From Curtobacterium sp. 458 (GTDB taxonomy: Bacteria; Actinomycetota; Actinomycetes; Actinomycetales; Microbacteriaceae): a stretch of DNA of 64,000 nucleotides. The DNA lies in the NCBI RefSeq assembly GCF_030406605.1, contig NZ_CP129104.1, positions 3,615,617 through 3,679,616 of the forward strand, read 5' to 3'. This document shows, one piece after another, positions 17,958 through 26,019 of the stretch (positions are counted from its first letter, which is position 1; the number at the start of each line of letters is the position of its first letter). The notes under the pieces were generated by a model that did no database searches, was not told the origin of the DNA, and was given only the letters and a program-made list of their open reading frames with translations. The position numbers and the translations under genes are program-made.

Positions 17958-19246
17958 CAGCCGTTGGCCAGGAGGGTGTTCATCTTGGTCTGCGCCGTCT
18001 GGAGGGCCTTCTCCGGCGAGACCTGGCCCTTCATGGCGAGGGCGATCTGCTGGTCGAGGAAGTCCGTCATCGCGGAGTTCGCCTCGACCGGGTTGAGCAC
18101 CTTCGCCTGCTTGAGCGCCTCGTTCGCGAGGACGCGCGCCTTGCCGTTCACGGTGCCGTCGTCCTTCGAGAAGTACGGGTCGGACTGCGACGACGTGGTC
18201 GAGGGGAAGATGTTCACCAGGTGCGCGAACGCCTCCTGGTTCTTCGCGTTCGTCATGTACTGCGCGAACGCCTCGGCCGTGGCGAGGTGCTTCGACTTCG
18301 ACGACACGGACAGGCCCTGCACGTAGAGCGGCGGGGTGTCGAGCGCGGGGCTCACCGTGACGTTGCCCTTGAGCGACGGGTTGTTCTTGACCATGTCGGA
18401 CAGGGCCGTCGCGCCGCCGGTGGTCCAGGCGACCTTCTGCTGGGTGAACAGCGTCGAGTTGCCCAGGTAGTCGCTGTTCAGGACGTTCGAGGGCATGTAG
18501 CCGTCCTGGTACGCGGTCTTGTAGCGGCCGATGAGGTCGGCGGCCTTCGACGAGTCGGCGAAGGTGAACTTCGTGCCGTCGCTGTTGAGGACCTTGACGC
18601 CGGCGAGGGTGAAGTCACCGAGGCCGGGCTTGCGGCTCATCAGGTAGTCGTCGGGGCACTTCTCGTGCATCGTCTTCGCCTGCGTGAAGAGGTCGTCGGT
18701 GGTCTTCGGCGGGTTGTCCGCGTCGAGGCCGCACTTGTCGAACATCGTCGTGTTCCAGTAGTCGACGTCGGTGTTGAGGTACCAGGGGTAGCCGTACGTG
18801 CCGTCGAGCCCCTTGTACTCGTACGAGTCGAGCGCACCGGAGACGTAGGTGCTCGCGAGCTTGCTGTCGTCCTTCGACACGTCCTGCAGGAACCCGCGCT
18901 TGGCGAGCGGCAGGGCGATGTCCGGCGGCAGGTTGATGACGTCCGGCAGCGTGTTCGAGGACGCCTGGCTGAGCACCTTGTCCGCGTAGCCGTCGCCGGG
19001 CTGGTCCTGCAGCTTGACCTTCGCGTCGGGGTGCTCCTTCTCGAAGCCCTTGATGACCCCGTTGAGGTAGTCCGTGTAGGTCGGCGTCAGCGCCCAGGTC
19101 TGGAGCGTGATCGTGCCATCGATCTTCCCGCTGCTGCCGGTGGCCGCGCCGCCGCCGCTCGAGCAACCGGTCAGGGCGAGTGCTGCCGCTGCAGCCGTGG
19201 CGAGCAGGGCGACGGCGCCGCCCCGCTTGCGTGTCGTGGTCCTCAT
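17957..19246 (-). CDS. Sugar ABC transporter substrate-binding lipoprotein
   Basis: A 429-residue extracellular solute-binding protein (family 1). The first 28 residues form a lipoprotein signal ending in the lipobox LTGC, so the mature protein is anchored by a lipidated cysteine. The two-lobe fold reads TITLQTWALTPTYTDYLNGV, LPDVINLPP, TYGYPWYLNTDVDYWN and WTTGGATALSDM. The many aromatic residues in the presumed cleft suit a carbohydrate ligand. The ATG at 19246 has AAGGAG about 10 nt upstream; the longer frame is not plausible. It is the first gene of the cluster and is preceded by a LacI-type operator, so sugar induction is expected. Confidence 0.94.
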   Translation of the reverse strand: MRTTTRKRGGAVALLATAAAAALALTGCSSGGGAATGSSGKIDGTITLQTWALTPTYTDYLNGVIKGFEKEHPDAKVKLQDQPGDGYADKVLSQASSNTLPDVINLPPDIALPLAKRGFLQDVSKDDSKLASTYVSGALDSYEYKGLDGTYGYPWYLNTDVDYWNTTMFDKCGLDADNPPKTTDDLFTQAKTMHEKCPDDYLMSRKPGLGDFTLAGVKVLNSDGTKFTFADSSKAADLIGRYKTAYQDGYMPSNVLNSDYLGNSTLFTQQKVAWTTGGATALSDMVKNNPSLKGNVTVSPALDTPPLYVQGLSVSSKSKHLATAEAFAQYMTNAKNQEAFAHLVNIFPSTTSSQSDPYFSKDDGTVNGKARVLANEALKQAKVLNPVEANSAMTDFLDQQIALAMKGQVSPEKALQTAQTKMNTLLANG

Positions 19247-19272
19247 GGGATGTGACTCCTTCGTCATCGTGC

Positions 19273-19284
19273 TCAAACGGTTCA
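19273..19284. promoter_or_regulatory. LacI-family operator upstream of the binding-protein gene
   Basis: TCAAACGGTTCA fits the NNAANCGNTTNN pattern bound by LacI/GalR regulators, with central CG. It lies 27 nt from the binding-protein start codon, in the region shared with the divergent lacI-type gene. Confidence 0.65.
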
Positions 19285-19324
19285 GTTGCTGTCGCCGAAC
19301 CAGCGCGTGGCAGCGACGATGCAC

Positions 19325-19342
19325 GACTAAAACGCTATAGTC
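19325..19342. promoter_or_regulatory. Second LacI-type operator overlapping the regulator's -10 box
   Basis: GACTAAAACGCTATAGTC is an 18-bp imperfect palindrome (14 of 18 symmetric) centred on CG. It contains the regulator's -10 TATAGT (19336-19341), 6 nt before its GTG, which points to autorepression. With the site at 19273 it could form a repression loop. Confidence 0.6.
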
Positions 19343-19347
19343 AAGCC

Positions 19348-20385
19348 GTGGCCCCGAAACGCCGGACGACGATCGCCGACATCGCAGCGCGTGCCGGCGT
19401 GTCCATCAGCGCGGTCTCCTTCGCGCTCAACGACCGTCCCGGGGTCTCCCCCGAGACCCGGCTCCGGGTGCAGCAGATCGCCCGCGAGCTCGACTGGCAG
19501 CCGCACACCGCTGCGCGCGCACTCGGTGGCGCGAAGGCGGGGTCGATCGGCTTCGTGCTGAACCGCCCCGCGCGCACACTCGGCACCGAGTCGTTCTTCG
19601 GCGACCTCATCTCCGGCATCCAGCTCGGGCTCGCCGGCAGCCACGTCGGCATGAACCTCCTCGTCGCCCGTGACGCGGACGAGGAACTGGCGACCTACCG
19701 CGACTGGTGGCGCGGGCACCGGGTCGACGGCGTCATCGTCATCGACCCGCGCCGCGACGACCCGCGGCTGGCCCTGCTCGCCGAGCTCGGGATGCCGACC
19801 GTCGTCGTGGGGTCGCACCCGTCCCCCGCGGGCTCGGCCCCGTCGGTCTGGATCGACGACTCCGACGCGACCGACACCGTCCTGCGCTACCTGCTCGCGC
19901 TCGGACACCGGCGGATCGCGCACGTCGCCGGGCGTCCGGAGTACGAGCACACCGCGATGCGGATCGAGCGGGTGCGGTCCTTCGCCGTCGCCGGCGACCT
20001 CGAGGACGCGGTGTCCGTGCCGACCGACTACTCGGCCGAGGCGGGCGCCCGGGCCACCCGGGAGCTCCTGTCCCGCCGGGACCGCCCGACCGCGATCGTC
20101 TACGACAACGACGTCCTCGCCGTCGCCGGGCTCGGGGTGGCGAGCGAGATGGGCGTGCACGTCCCCGGCGACGTGTCGATCGTGTCGTTCGACGACTCCG
20201 CGATGGTCCGGCTCGTGCGGCCGGCGATCACCTCGCTCACCCGCGACACGGTCGAGCTCGGGCAGCGTGCGGCCACCCTGCTCCGCGCCCAGATCGACGC
20301 ACCGGGACCCCTGCCGTCCCAGCCCGGACCGGCCCTGACGCTCAGTGTGCGCGAGTCCACGGGGACGGTCCGCGACGCACGGTGA
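19348..20385 (+). CDS. LacI-family transcriptional regulator of the glycan cluster
   Basis: A 345-residue repressor. The N-terminal HTH reads TTIADIAARAGVSISAVSFA with the hinge helix TAARALGG near residue 55. The periplasmic-binding-protein-like effector domain follows (GSIGFVLNRP, DGVIVIDPRRDDPRL, VSIVSFDDSAMVRLVRPAITSL). It starts at a GTG 6 nt after a TATAGT box, so it is probably leaderless. It is divergent from the sugar importer, and two LacI-type operators lie between them. The inducer is likely a mannose-containing saccharide, inferred from the neighbours only. Confidence 0.94.
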   Translation: MAPKRRTTIADIAARAGVSISAVSFALNDRPGVSPETRLRVQQIARELDWQPHTAARALGGAKAGSIGFVLNRPARTLGTESFFGDLISGIQLGLAGSHVGMNLLVARDADEELATYRDWWRGHRVDGVIVIDPRRDDPRLALLAELGMPTVVVGSHPSPAGSAPSVWIDDSDATDTVLRYLLALGHRRIAHVAGRPEYEHTAMRIERVRSFAVAGDLEDAVSVPTDYSAEAGARATRELLSRRDRPTAIVYDNDVLAVAGLGVASEMGVHVPGDVSIVSFDDSAMVRLVRPAITSLTRDTVELGQRAATLLRAQIDAPGPLPSQPGPALTLSVRESTGTVRDAR

Positions 20386-20415
20386 CGCCTACCGGAGTCC
20401 GCACAACGCACTGCA

Positions 20416-20444
20416 TTGACATGTGCGGACATCCCGAGGATCGT
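20416..20444 (+). promoter_or_regulatory. Promoter-like sequence for the 50-residue gene
   Basis: A consensus -35 TTGACA (20416-20421) and, 17 bp on, the weak -10 GATCGT (20439-20444). About 70 nt of leader follow before a strong ribosome site. Confidence 0.45.
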
Positions 20445-20522
20445 TTACGCCACACCGGTACTGCAAGTAACTCGATGATCGAGACTTTCGGTCACGCGAG
20501 CAACGTACTGGAAGGAGGCACC

Positions 20523-20675
20523 ATGAAGAAGAGCGAGGTGCCGTCCTGGGTCGCGCACGTGCTCACCCCGCCCGAGGTCATCTCGGCCTACGTCGAACGT
20601 CGGGTCAACGACCCGTCGCTCCTGTCGGGTGAGTCGTCAGAACCCACGTACGCGGACTTCCTCCGCGACGAGTAG
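20523..20675 (+). CDS. Small 50-residue hypothetical protein
   Basis: The ATG is preceded by GGAAGGAGGCACC, the best ribosome site in this part of the window, and a TTGACA-type promoter lies upstream. The product begins MKKSEVPSWVAHVLTPPEV and ends in an acidic segment; it has no membrane helix and no recognised domain. The tryptophan- and proline-containing first half could fold into a small helical unit. The combination of promoter, ribosome site, stop and following hairpin argues for a real small gene rather than a chance frame. Function unknown; it lies just downstream of the LacI-type gene. Confidence 0.6.
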   Translation: MKKSEVPSWVAHVLTPPEVISAYVERRVNDPSLLSGESSEPTYADFLRDE

Positions 20676-20687
20676 GCGGGTCTTGTC

Positions 20688-20747
20688 CGGACTGGAGGCC
20701 CTGCTCGCGTTCCGTCCGTACGGAACGTGGTGCGGGCCTCCGGTCCG
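20688..20747. terminator. Compound hairpin of the GCGCCTCC family
   Basis: Outer stem CGGACTGGAGGCCC (20688-20701) with 20734-20747 (one G-T pair), and an inner stem GTTCCGT/ACGGAAC (20709-20726). It separates the 50-residue gene from the convergent EamA gene. Confidence 0.65.
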
Positions 20748-20798
20748 AGTCCGGGCCACTTCCCCCCGCACTGTCCCTGACCACCGTCTCCGGCAGCT

Positions 20799-21644
20799 TC
20801 AGGCGCGCCTGCGGCGTGCGGACAGCGTGACGCCGACGCTCGCGGCCGTCACGCAGGCGAGCGCCGCCACCTCCTGGGCCGACAGTCCCTCGGCGAGGAC
20901 GACCAGTCCTGCCAGCGCCGCGATCGCCGGCCCGAGGCTCTGCAGCACACCGAACACCCGTGTCGGCATCCGGCGGAGCGCGAGCATCTCCAGCGCGTAG
21001 GGCAGCACGCTCGACAGGACCGCGACGGCGCCGAACACGAGCAGCAGCGACGGATCCGCCGCGACACCACGCACGGCCTCGCCAGCACCGAACGGCAGCG
21101 CCACCAGCATCGCGACGAGCATCGACACCGCGAGGCCGTCCACGCCGGGGATCGCCTGCCCGACGTGCCGGTTCATCACGATGTAGCCCGCCCAGCACCC
21201 CGCCGCGAGGACCGCGAAGAGCACCCCGGCCACGGACGTGACGGCGGACGGCCCGACCCCGAGCAGCACGACGCCGGCGAGCGCGAGCAGGGCCCAGAGC
21301 GCGTCCCGCCAACGTCTGGTGTGCACGAGCGAGAGGGTGAGCGGCCCCAGGAACTCGATCGTCACCGCGACCCCGATGGGGATGCTCGCGAACGCGACGT
21401 AGATGAAGACGTTCATGCCGCCGAGCGCGACCCCGAGTGCGACGGCGCCGAGCCACTGCGCTCGTGTCCAGTGCCGCACCCGTGGCCGCACGACGAGGGC
21501 GAGGACGACGGCACCGATCACCAGGCGGAGCGCCGCGGCCCCGACGGAACCGACCTCGTCGAAGCGGGTCTTCGCGATCGCCGCACCGAGCTGGACGGAG
21601 ACGATCGCCGCGAGGGCGAGGAGCGGGGCGGGGACGCGCGTCAC
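20799..21644 (-). CDS. EamA/DMT-family transporter (RhtA-like)
   Basis: A 281-residue membrane protein with ten predicted helices arranged as two EamA repeats. The N-terminal half shows VSVQLGAAIAKTRFDEVGSVGAAALRLV, and each repeat ends in the family's glycine-rich helix pairs. The IPIGVAVTIEFLGPL and LPYALEMLALRRMPT segments resemble the RhtA/YdcZ-type exporters of amino acids or other small metabolites. It starts at a GTG 11 nt after the response-regulator stop and so probably belongs to that operon, which would make it a target or output of the two-component system. Substrate cannot be predicted. Confidence 0.88.
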   Translation of the reverse strand: MTRVPAPLLALAAIVSVQLGAAIAKTRFDEVGSVGAAALRLVIGAVVLALVVRPRVRHWTRAQWLGAVALGVALGGMNVFIYVAFASIPIGVAVTIEFLGPLTLSLVHTRRWRDALWALLALAGVVLLGVGPSAVTSVAGVLFAVLAAGCWAGYIVMNRHVGQAIPGVDGLAVSMLVAMLVALPFGAGEAVRGVAADPSLLLVFGAVAVLSSVLPYALEMLALRRMPTRVFGVLQSLGPAIAALAGLVVLAEGLSAQEVAALACVTAASVGVTLSARRRRA

Positions 21645-21655
21645 GGGTGTCGCGC

Positions 21656-22318
21656 TCAGCCGAGGTAGGCGAGCACGGCGAGGACGCGGCGGTGGTCCTC
21701 CCCGGTGTCCTCGAGGGCGAGCTTGCCGAAGATGCTCGACACGTGCTTCTCCACGGCCCCGGTGCCGATGACGAGCGCGCGGGCGATGGCCGCGTTCGTG
21801 CGCCCCTCGGCCATGAGTCCCAGGACCTCCCGTTCACGCGGTGTGAGGGCCGCGAGCGGGTCGCGGCGGCGGCTCATGAGCTGCGTGACGACCTCGGGGT
21901 CGAGGACCGTCCCGCCGGAGGCGATCCGACGCACCGCGTCGTCGATCTCCTCGAGCCGGGTCACGCGGTCCTTGAGGAGGTAGCCGATGCCGGTCGCCCC
22001 GGCGGCGAGGACGTCCTCGGCGTAGGTGGCCTCCACGTACTGGGAGAGCAGGAGGACACCGGTGCGCGGGCTCACACGTCGGGTCTCGACCGCTGCCCGG
22101 ACCCCCTCGTCCGTGAAGGTCGGGGGCATCCGGACGTCCATCACCACCACGTCGGGGGCGTCCTCCGGCAGCGTTGCCAGGAACGAGGCCGCGTCGGCGT
22201 GCTGTCCGACGACGTCGATGCCTGCCTCGTCGAGCACGCGCGCCAGGCCCTCGCGGAGGAGCACGGCATCGTCGACGACGACGGCCCGGATGCGTGCTGC
22301 ACCCGGGCCGTCGCTCAT
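21656..22318 (-). CDS. NarL/LuxR-family response regulator
   Basis: A 220-residue two-component regulator. The receiver domain (1-125) has the acidic pair VVVDDAVLL and the phospho-acceptor Asp in DVVVMDVRMPP (about residue 60), with Lys in YLLKDRV. The LuxR-type HTH (about 150-215) reads LTPREREVLGLMAEGRTNAAIA followed by KHVSSIFGKL. It is immediately downstream of the histidine kinase (18 nt apart), its likely partner, and is followed by the EamA exporter. Confidence 0.95.
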   Translation of the reverse strand: MSDGPGAARIRAVVVDDAVLLREGLARVLDEAGIDVVGQHADAASFLATLPEDAPDVVVMDVRMPPTFTDEGVRAAVETRRVSPRTGVLLLSQYVEATYAEDVLAAGATGIGYLLKDRVTRLEEIDDAVRRIASGGTVLDPEVVTQLMSRRRDPLAALTPREREVLGLMAEGRTNAAIARALVIGTGAVEKHVSSIFGKLALEDTGEDHRRVLAVLAYLG

Positions 22319-22336
22319 GCCGACGATCCTACCGAC

Positions 22337-23848
22337 CTACCGGTGCTGGACCGGCACCCCGTTCAGCGCACCGAGCGGGATGCGGGCGGTGGCCTCGGTC
22401 GGGCCACCCTCCGGGCTCGACACGGTGAGTTCGCCGTCGAGGGCGCGCATCCGGCCCATCAGCCCCTCGATGCCGTGGCCCTCCTCGGGACGGGCACCGC
22501 CGCGGCCGTCGTCGGTGACGCTGACGGTGAGGTACCAGACACCCGAGGCATCGACCACGAGGCCGAGGTACACCGCCGCCGTGGAGGCTCCGGCGTGCTT
22601 CGTCGTGTTCGTGAGCAGCTCGCTCACGGTGAAGTACACGTTGCGCTGGATCTCGGTCGCGAGCTCCAGGCCGTCCGGCAGGCGGACCTCGAGCCCGACG
22701 GGGATCGGCGTCCGGGCGACGAGGGCCTCGAGGGCGGCGACGAGCCCGCGGTCGAGCAGGATCGGCGGTGCGAACCCGCGGGACAGCGCCCGCAGCTCGT
22801 CGAGGGCGTCCTGCGCGTGCGTCGAGGCCTCGCCGATGAGCTGCCGGGCCTTCGCCGGGTCCTTGTCGATCGCACGCTCGGCCGCGGAGAGGTCCATCCG
22901 GAGCCGGACGAGGCGCTGCTGCGGGCCGTCGTGCAGGTCGCGCTCGATCTGCCGGAGCGCCTGCCCCTCGGCGGTCACGGCGCCGGCACGGGACGCCTGG
23001 AGTCCCGCCACGCGGCGCTCGAGGACCTCGGCACGGAAGCCGCCGAGCAGGCCGAAGTCGATCCACCAGTGCGCGAGTACGGAGCCGCGCGCCCAGAGCG
23101 GGAACAGCGCGACCGACGCCGCCATCGAGAGCAGGCCGAGGAACCCGAGCGTCACGACCGAGGCGCTGTCGAGACCGCCGAAGTACCCGGCCGACGCCCG
23201 GTTCAGGACGGCGATCCCGCCGACGACGATCGGCCAGGTGAAGCCGGCGATGAGGAGAGCACCGACACCGACGGTGACGAGCGCGGCGATCGGGTAGACC
23301 ACGGCGGCGTGCAGCAGGTACAGCCAGTAGTGCGGGTTGGCGACGGCCGAACCGGTGCGGGTCCACCAGTTCTGCTGCCACCGGGGCGTCCAGTCCACCG
23401 GACGGATCGGGCGCTTGTCGGCCCAGCCGATGCGGAGCTTCTCGAACTGCCCGAGCCACCGCGCGATGAACAGCGCGATGAAGAACATGAGCAGGACGAA
23501 CGGGTTGAACAGGTCGCGGAAGCCACCGCCGAACACCGCCGCGGGGAACGCCGCGTAGAGGGTGCAGAGCAGCACCGCGGTGAGGGCCATGTAGCCGAAG
23601 TCGCGGGGCAGGCGACGCCAGGCATCACGGTAGAACGCCCCGGCGGTCATCCCGGAGCCGGTACCCCCGACGCCTGCGCTCCCCGCACCCGGACCGCCGG
23701 TCACGGGCGGTTGCTGGGACGGCGGCGGAGTGCCCTGCCAGCCGGGTGGCGGGGTCGGCTGCTCGGGCATGGGTCGTGTGGCTCCTGTCGGCAGCGAGTC
23801 GTTGAGCGGGACGGTCTCGGCCTGGTCGAGGCGGGCGGTGTCGGTCAT
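22337..23848 (-). CDS. Sensor histidine kinase with multi-helix sensor domain
   Basis: A 503-residue membrane kinase. A Pro/Gly/Thr-rich cytoplasmic N-terminus (about 75 residues) precedes a sensor region with about six predicted helices (about 85-265), a membrane-embedded sensor type rather than a large extracellular one. The HisKA_3 phospho-acceptor motif is IERDLHDGPQQRLV, followed by an HATPase domain with NTTKHAG (N box), DDGRGG (G1) and GIEGLMGRM. This is the LiaS/DesK class that pairs with NarL-type regulators such as the one directly downstream. The membrane-bound sensor and the co-transcribed exporter suggest a response to envelope stress or a membrane-active compound, an inference only. 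Confidence 0.93.
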   Translation of the reverse strand: MTDTARLDQAETVPLNDSLPTGATRPMPEQPTPPPGWQGTPPPSQQPPVTGGPGAGSAGVGGTGSGMTAGAFYRDAWRRLPRDFGYMALTAVLLCTLYAAFPAAVFGGGFRDLFNPFVLLMFFIALFIARWLGQFEKLRIGWADKRPIRPVDWTPRWQQNWWTRTGSAVANPHYWLYLLHAAVVYPIAALVTVGVGALLIAGFTWPIVVGGIAVLNRASAGYFGGLDSASVVTLGFLGLLSMAASVALFPLWARGSVLAHWWIDFGLLGGFRAEVLERRVAGLQASRAGAVTAEGQALRQIERDLHDGPQQRLVRLRMDLSAAERAIDKDPAKARQLIGEASTHAQDALDELRALSRGFAPPILLDRGLVAALEALVARTPIPVGLEVRLPDGLELATEIQRNVYFTVSELLTNTTKHAGASTAAVYLGLVVDASGVWYLTVSVTDDGRGGARPEEGHGIEGLMGRMRALDGELTVSSPEGGPTEATARIPLGALNGVPVQHR

Positions 23849-23943
23849 GACACCAAGCCTCGCGTCGGGGCCGTCCCCGTCCCATCCTGCCGTCTCCCGG
23901 ACTCGGGGTGGGGTTATCCCCCGCCCGGGCGTACGCTGCGGTC

Positions 23944-24519
23944 ATGCACAGGAGCACGGGGGAACGCTGGATCGCACTCGCTGCCGTGGTCGCGGCCCTC
24001 GCTCCGGCGGCCCGGGGTGCGCTGGAGGCGACGATCGTGTTCGTCCCGCAGACCTGGCTCGTCACCGGCGCGGTCCTCGGCGGCCTCGGCGCCGTGGTCG
24101 TCCTCGTGGCGGCCTGGCGGACCCGCGCTCGGGCGACGGTGACCTTCGCGCTCGCCACGCTCCTGTACGCGGTCTCGTGGCCCGTGCCCGGCATCGTGGG
24201 GTCGTTCGTGGCGCTCGTCGCGGTCGTGCTCCTCCTGGCGTTCGGTGTCCAGGTGGTCCGCGGTTCGTCGGGCTTCCGACGGGCCCTCGGGTGGATCGTG
24301 GCCCTCGGCGGCGGGCTCCTGGTGGTGGCGCACTTCGCACTGAGCTGGTTCGCGCCGCTCGCGGCGGTGTCGCAGGCCGCCCTGAACGTCATCGTCCTGG
24401 CGCCCGGTGTCGTGCAGGCCGTGGCCTACGCTGCCGCAGCCGTGCTCTTCCTGCCGCCGCTCCTGCGCCCGGTGCGCGACGTCGCACGCACGCTCTGGTC
24501 GACCGCCGAGGTCCGCTGA
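23944..24519 (+). CDS. Multi-pass membrane protein of unknown function
   Basis: A 191-residue hydrophobic protein with five or six predicted helices (for example VAALAPAARGALEA, GAVLGGLGAVVVLVAAW, SFVALVAVVLLLAF). No family motif is recognised. The ATG at 23944 is 6 nt after a TACGCT box (23932-23937), a leaderless start. It is divergent from the histidine kinase across 95 nt, which may mean that the two-component system controls it. It converges on the serine hydrolase gene. Confidence 0.75.
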   Translation: MHRSTGERWIALAAVVAALAPAARGALEATIVFVPQTWLVTGAVLGGLGAVVVLVAAWRTRARATVTFALATLLYAVSWPVPGIVGSFVALVAVVLLLAFGVQVVRGSSGFRRALGWIVALGGGLLVVAHFALSWFAPLAAVSQAALNVIVLAPGVVQAVAYAAAAVLFLPPLLRPVRDVARTLWSTAEVR

Positions 24520-24582
24520 CCGGTCCTCAACACCCGCCGGGCAGCGTCGCGGACGCCGCGCGGTTCGGCGGGCGCCGGGACG

Positions 24583-25986
24583 TCAGGCGAGTGCCGCGGC
24601 AGTCTCCGGGGACTCGTCGGGGAGCGTCCACGCCGACTCGGTCATGCCGCCGCCGCCCCGGATCGAGCGGACGGAGCCGTCGGCCGCTCGGTCGTAGGTC
24701 ACGTCCTCGTCGATCGAGCCGAAGCGCGGACCGGCCGTCATGCGCAGGGTGTCGGCGTCGACCACCTCGAGTCGGGTGACCCCTTCGAGCGGTGCTGGCG
24801 TCATCGGGTCGATCGCGAGCAGGCGGTCCCCGACCCGGGCGACGTCGGTGATGCCCCACGGGTTCGCGAACCGACCGGTGTACGTCTCCGGGTCGACGCC
24901 CGTCGGGATGGGCGTCCCCGGTGCCGAGGCGTCCGCGGCCGCGTCGAGCAGGGCGATGGCCGCGTTCGCGATGAGGGTCGCTGGGCCGGCCGCGGCGCTC
25001 GTGAGGACCGAGACGACGAGCCCGGACTCCGGGTCGAACCAGGACTGCGTGATGTGTCCCGGGAACCCGCCCGAGTGCCCGCGGACGGCCCGGCCGCCCT
25101 GGGTGTCGGTGATGAAGCCGGCACCGTAGCCGCGGGTGCCCTCGGTGTCGGTCGGGCTCCACGCCACGCGCTGGGCAAGGCGCTTCGAGTGGTCCGTCAG
25201 CAGGTCGCCCTGACCGATGACGTGCGCGGAGAAGTACCGGACCAGGTCGGACGCGGTGCCGTGGAACCCCGTCGCCGCTGCCAACGCCCGGGTGTCGACG
25301 TGTTCGAGGCGGTGCCGGGTCCGGCTGTCGTGCAGGCCCGAGTAGCCGACGACGAACTCGTCGGCGCGGGTCGGGTCCCAGTCGGGGCCGGTGCCGGTCA
25401 GCCCGAGCGGGTCGACGATCGAGCTCCGGACGAACTCGCCGTACGACTGCCCGCTCGCCGCCTGGACGACGAGCCCGAGCAGCGCGTAGCCGAGGTTCGA
25501 GTAGCCGAACGACGACCCTGCCGGCGCCTTCTGCCCACGGTCGAGCACCAGCGCGAGCAGCTCGTCCTCGTCGGGGAACGGGCGGAGCTGCGACCAGTGG
25601 TCCCCGTCGTGCCCGTCCCGGATGACGCCGGCGCCCATCTCCATGAGCTCCCGGATCGTCGCGTCGGCGATCGGCGATCCGCCCTCCACCAGTGCGGGGA
25701 CGTACCGACCGACCGGGTCGTCGAGCCGGATCGCCCCGCGCTCGGCGAGCTGCAGGAGTGCGGTGGCGGTGAACGTCTTCGAGTGCGAGGCGATCCGGAA
25801 GATGCTCGTCGTGGTGAGGGGTCGCCGCGCCTCGACGTCGGCCCAGCCCCACGCCTCCGAGAACAGCTCCTCACCGCGGAACCCGATCGCGACCTGCACG
25901 CCGGGCACCCGGAGCTGCCAGACCTTGTACGACACCCACTCGCGGATGTACGGCAGGACGGTCTCGTACGCGGCGCGGTTCGTCAT
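24583..25986 (-). CDS. Serine hydrolase of the beta-lactamase/penicillin-binding-protein-like family
   Basis: A 467-residue cytoplasmic class C beta-lactamase-fold hydrolase. The catalytic SxxK motif is SHSK in FRIASHSKTFTATALLQLAE (about residue 67). The YxN motif is YSN in FGYSNLGYALLGLV, and the third motif is HSGG (GHSGGFPGH). No signal peptide is present, so it is not a typical secreted beta-lactamase; members of this group are often D-amino-acid peptidases or esterases. A C-terminal beta-rich domain (about 350-467) resembles the barrel appended to such hydrolases. A longer in-frame extension is rejected because the ATG at 25986 has GGTGGAG upstream. It is divergent from the PaiB-like gene by 33 nt. 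Confidence 0.9.
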   Translation of the reverse strand: MTNRAAYETVLPYIREWVSYKVWQLRVPGVQVAIGFRGEELFSEAWGWADVEARRPLTTTSIFRIASHSKTFTATALLQLAERGAIRLDDPVGRYVPALVEGGSPIADATIRELMEMGAGVIRDGHDGDHWSQLRPFPDEDELLALVLDRGQKAPAGSSFGYSNLGYALLGLVVQAASGQSYGEFVRSSIVDPLGLTGTGPDWDPTRADEFVVGYSGLHDSRTRHRLEHVDTRALAAATGFHGTASDLVRYFSAHVIGQGDLLTDHSKRLAQRVAWSPTDTEGTRGYGAGFITDTQGGRAVRGHSGGFPGHITQSWFDPESGLVVSVLTSAAAGPATLIANAAIALLDAAADASAPGTPIPTGVDPETYTGRFANPWGITDVARVGDRLLAIDPMTPAPLEGVTRLEVVDADTLRMTAGPRFGSIDEDVTYDRAADGSVRSIRGGGGMTESAWTLPDESPETAAALA

Positions 25987-26019
25987 GTGCTCCACCCTGG
26001 CATGTGCCACGCTCGACCC

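Noticed and set aside
24520-24582. Terminator between the convergent membrane-protein and hydrolase genes
   Set aside because: Only a short CCCGCCG/CGGCGGG match is present; it is too weak to annotate.
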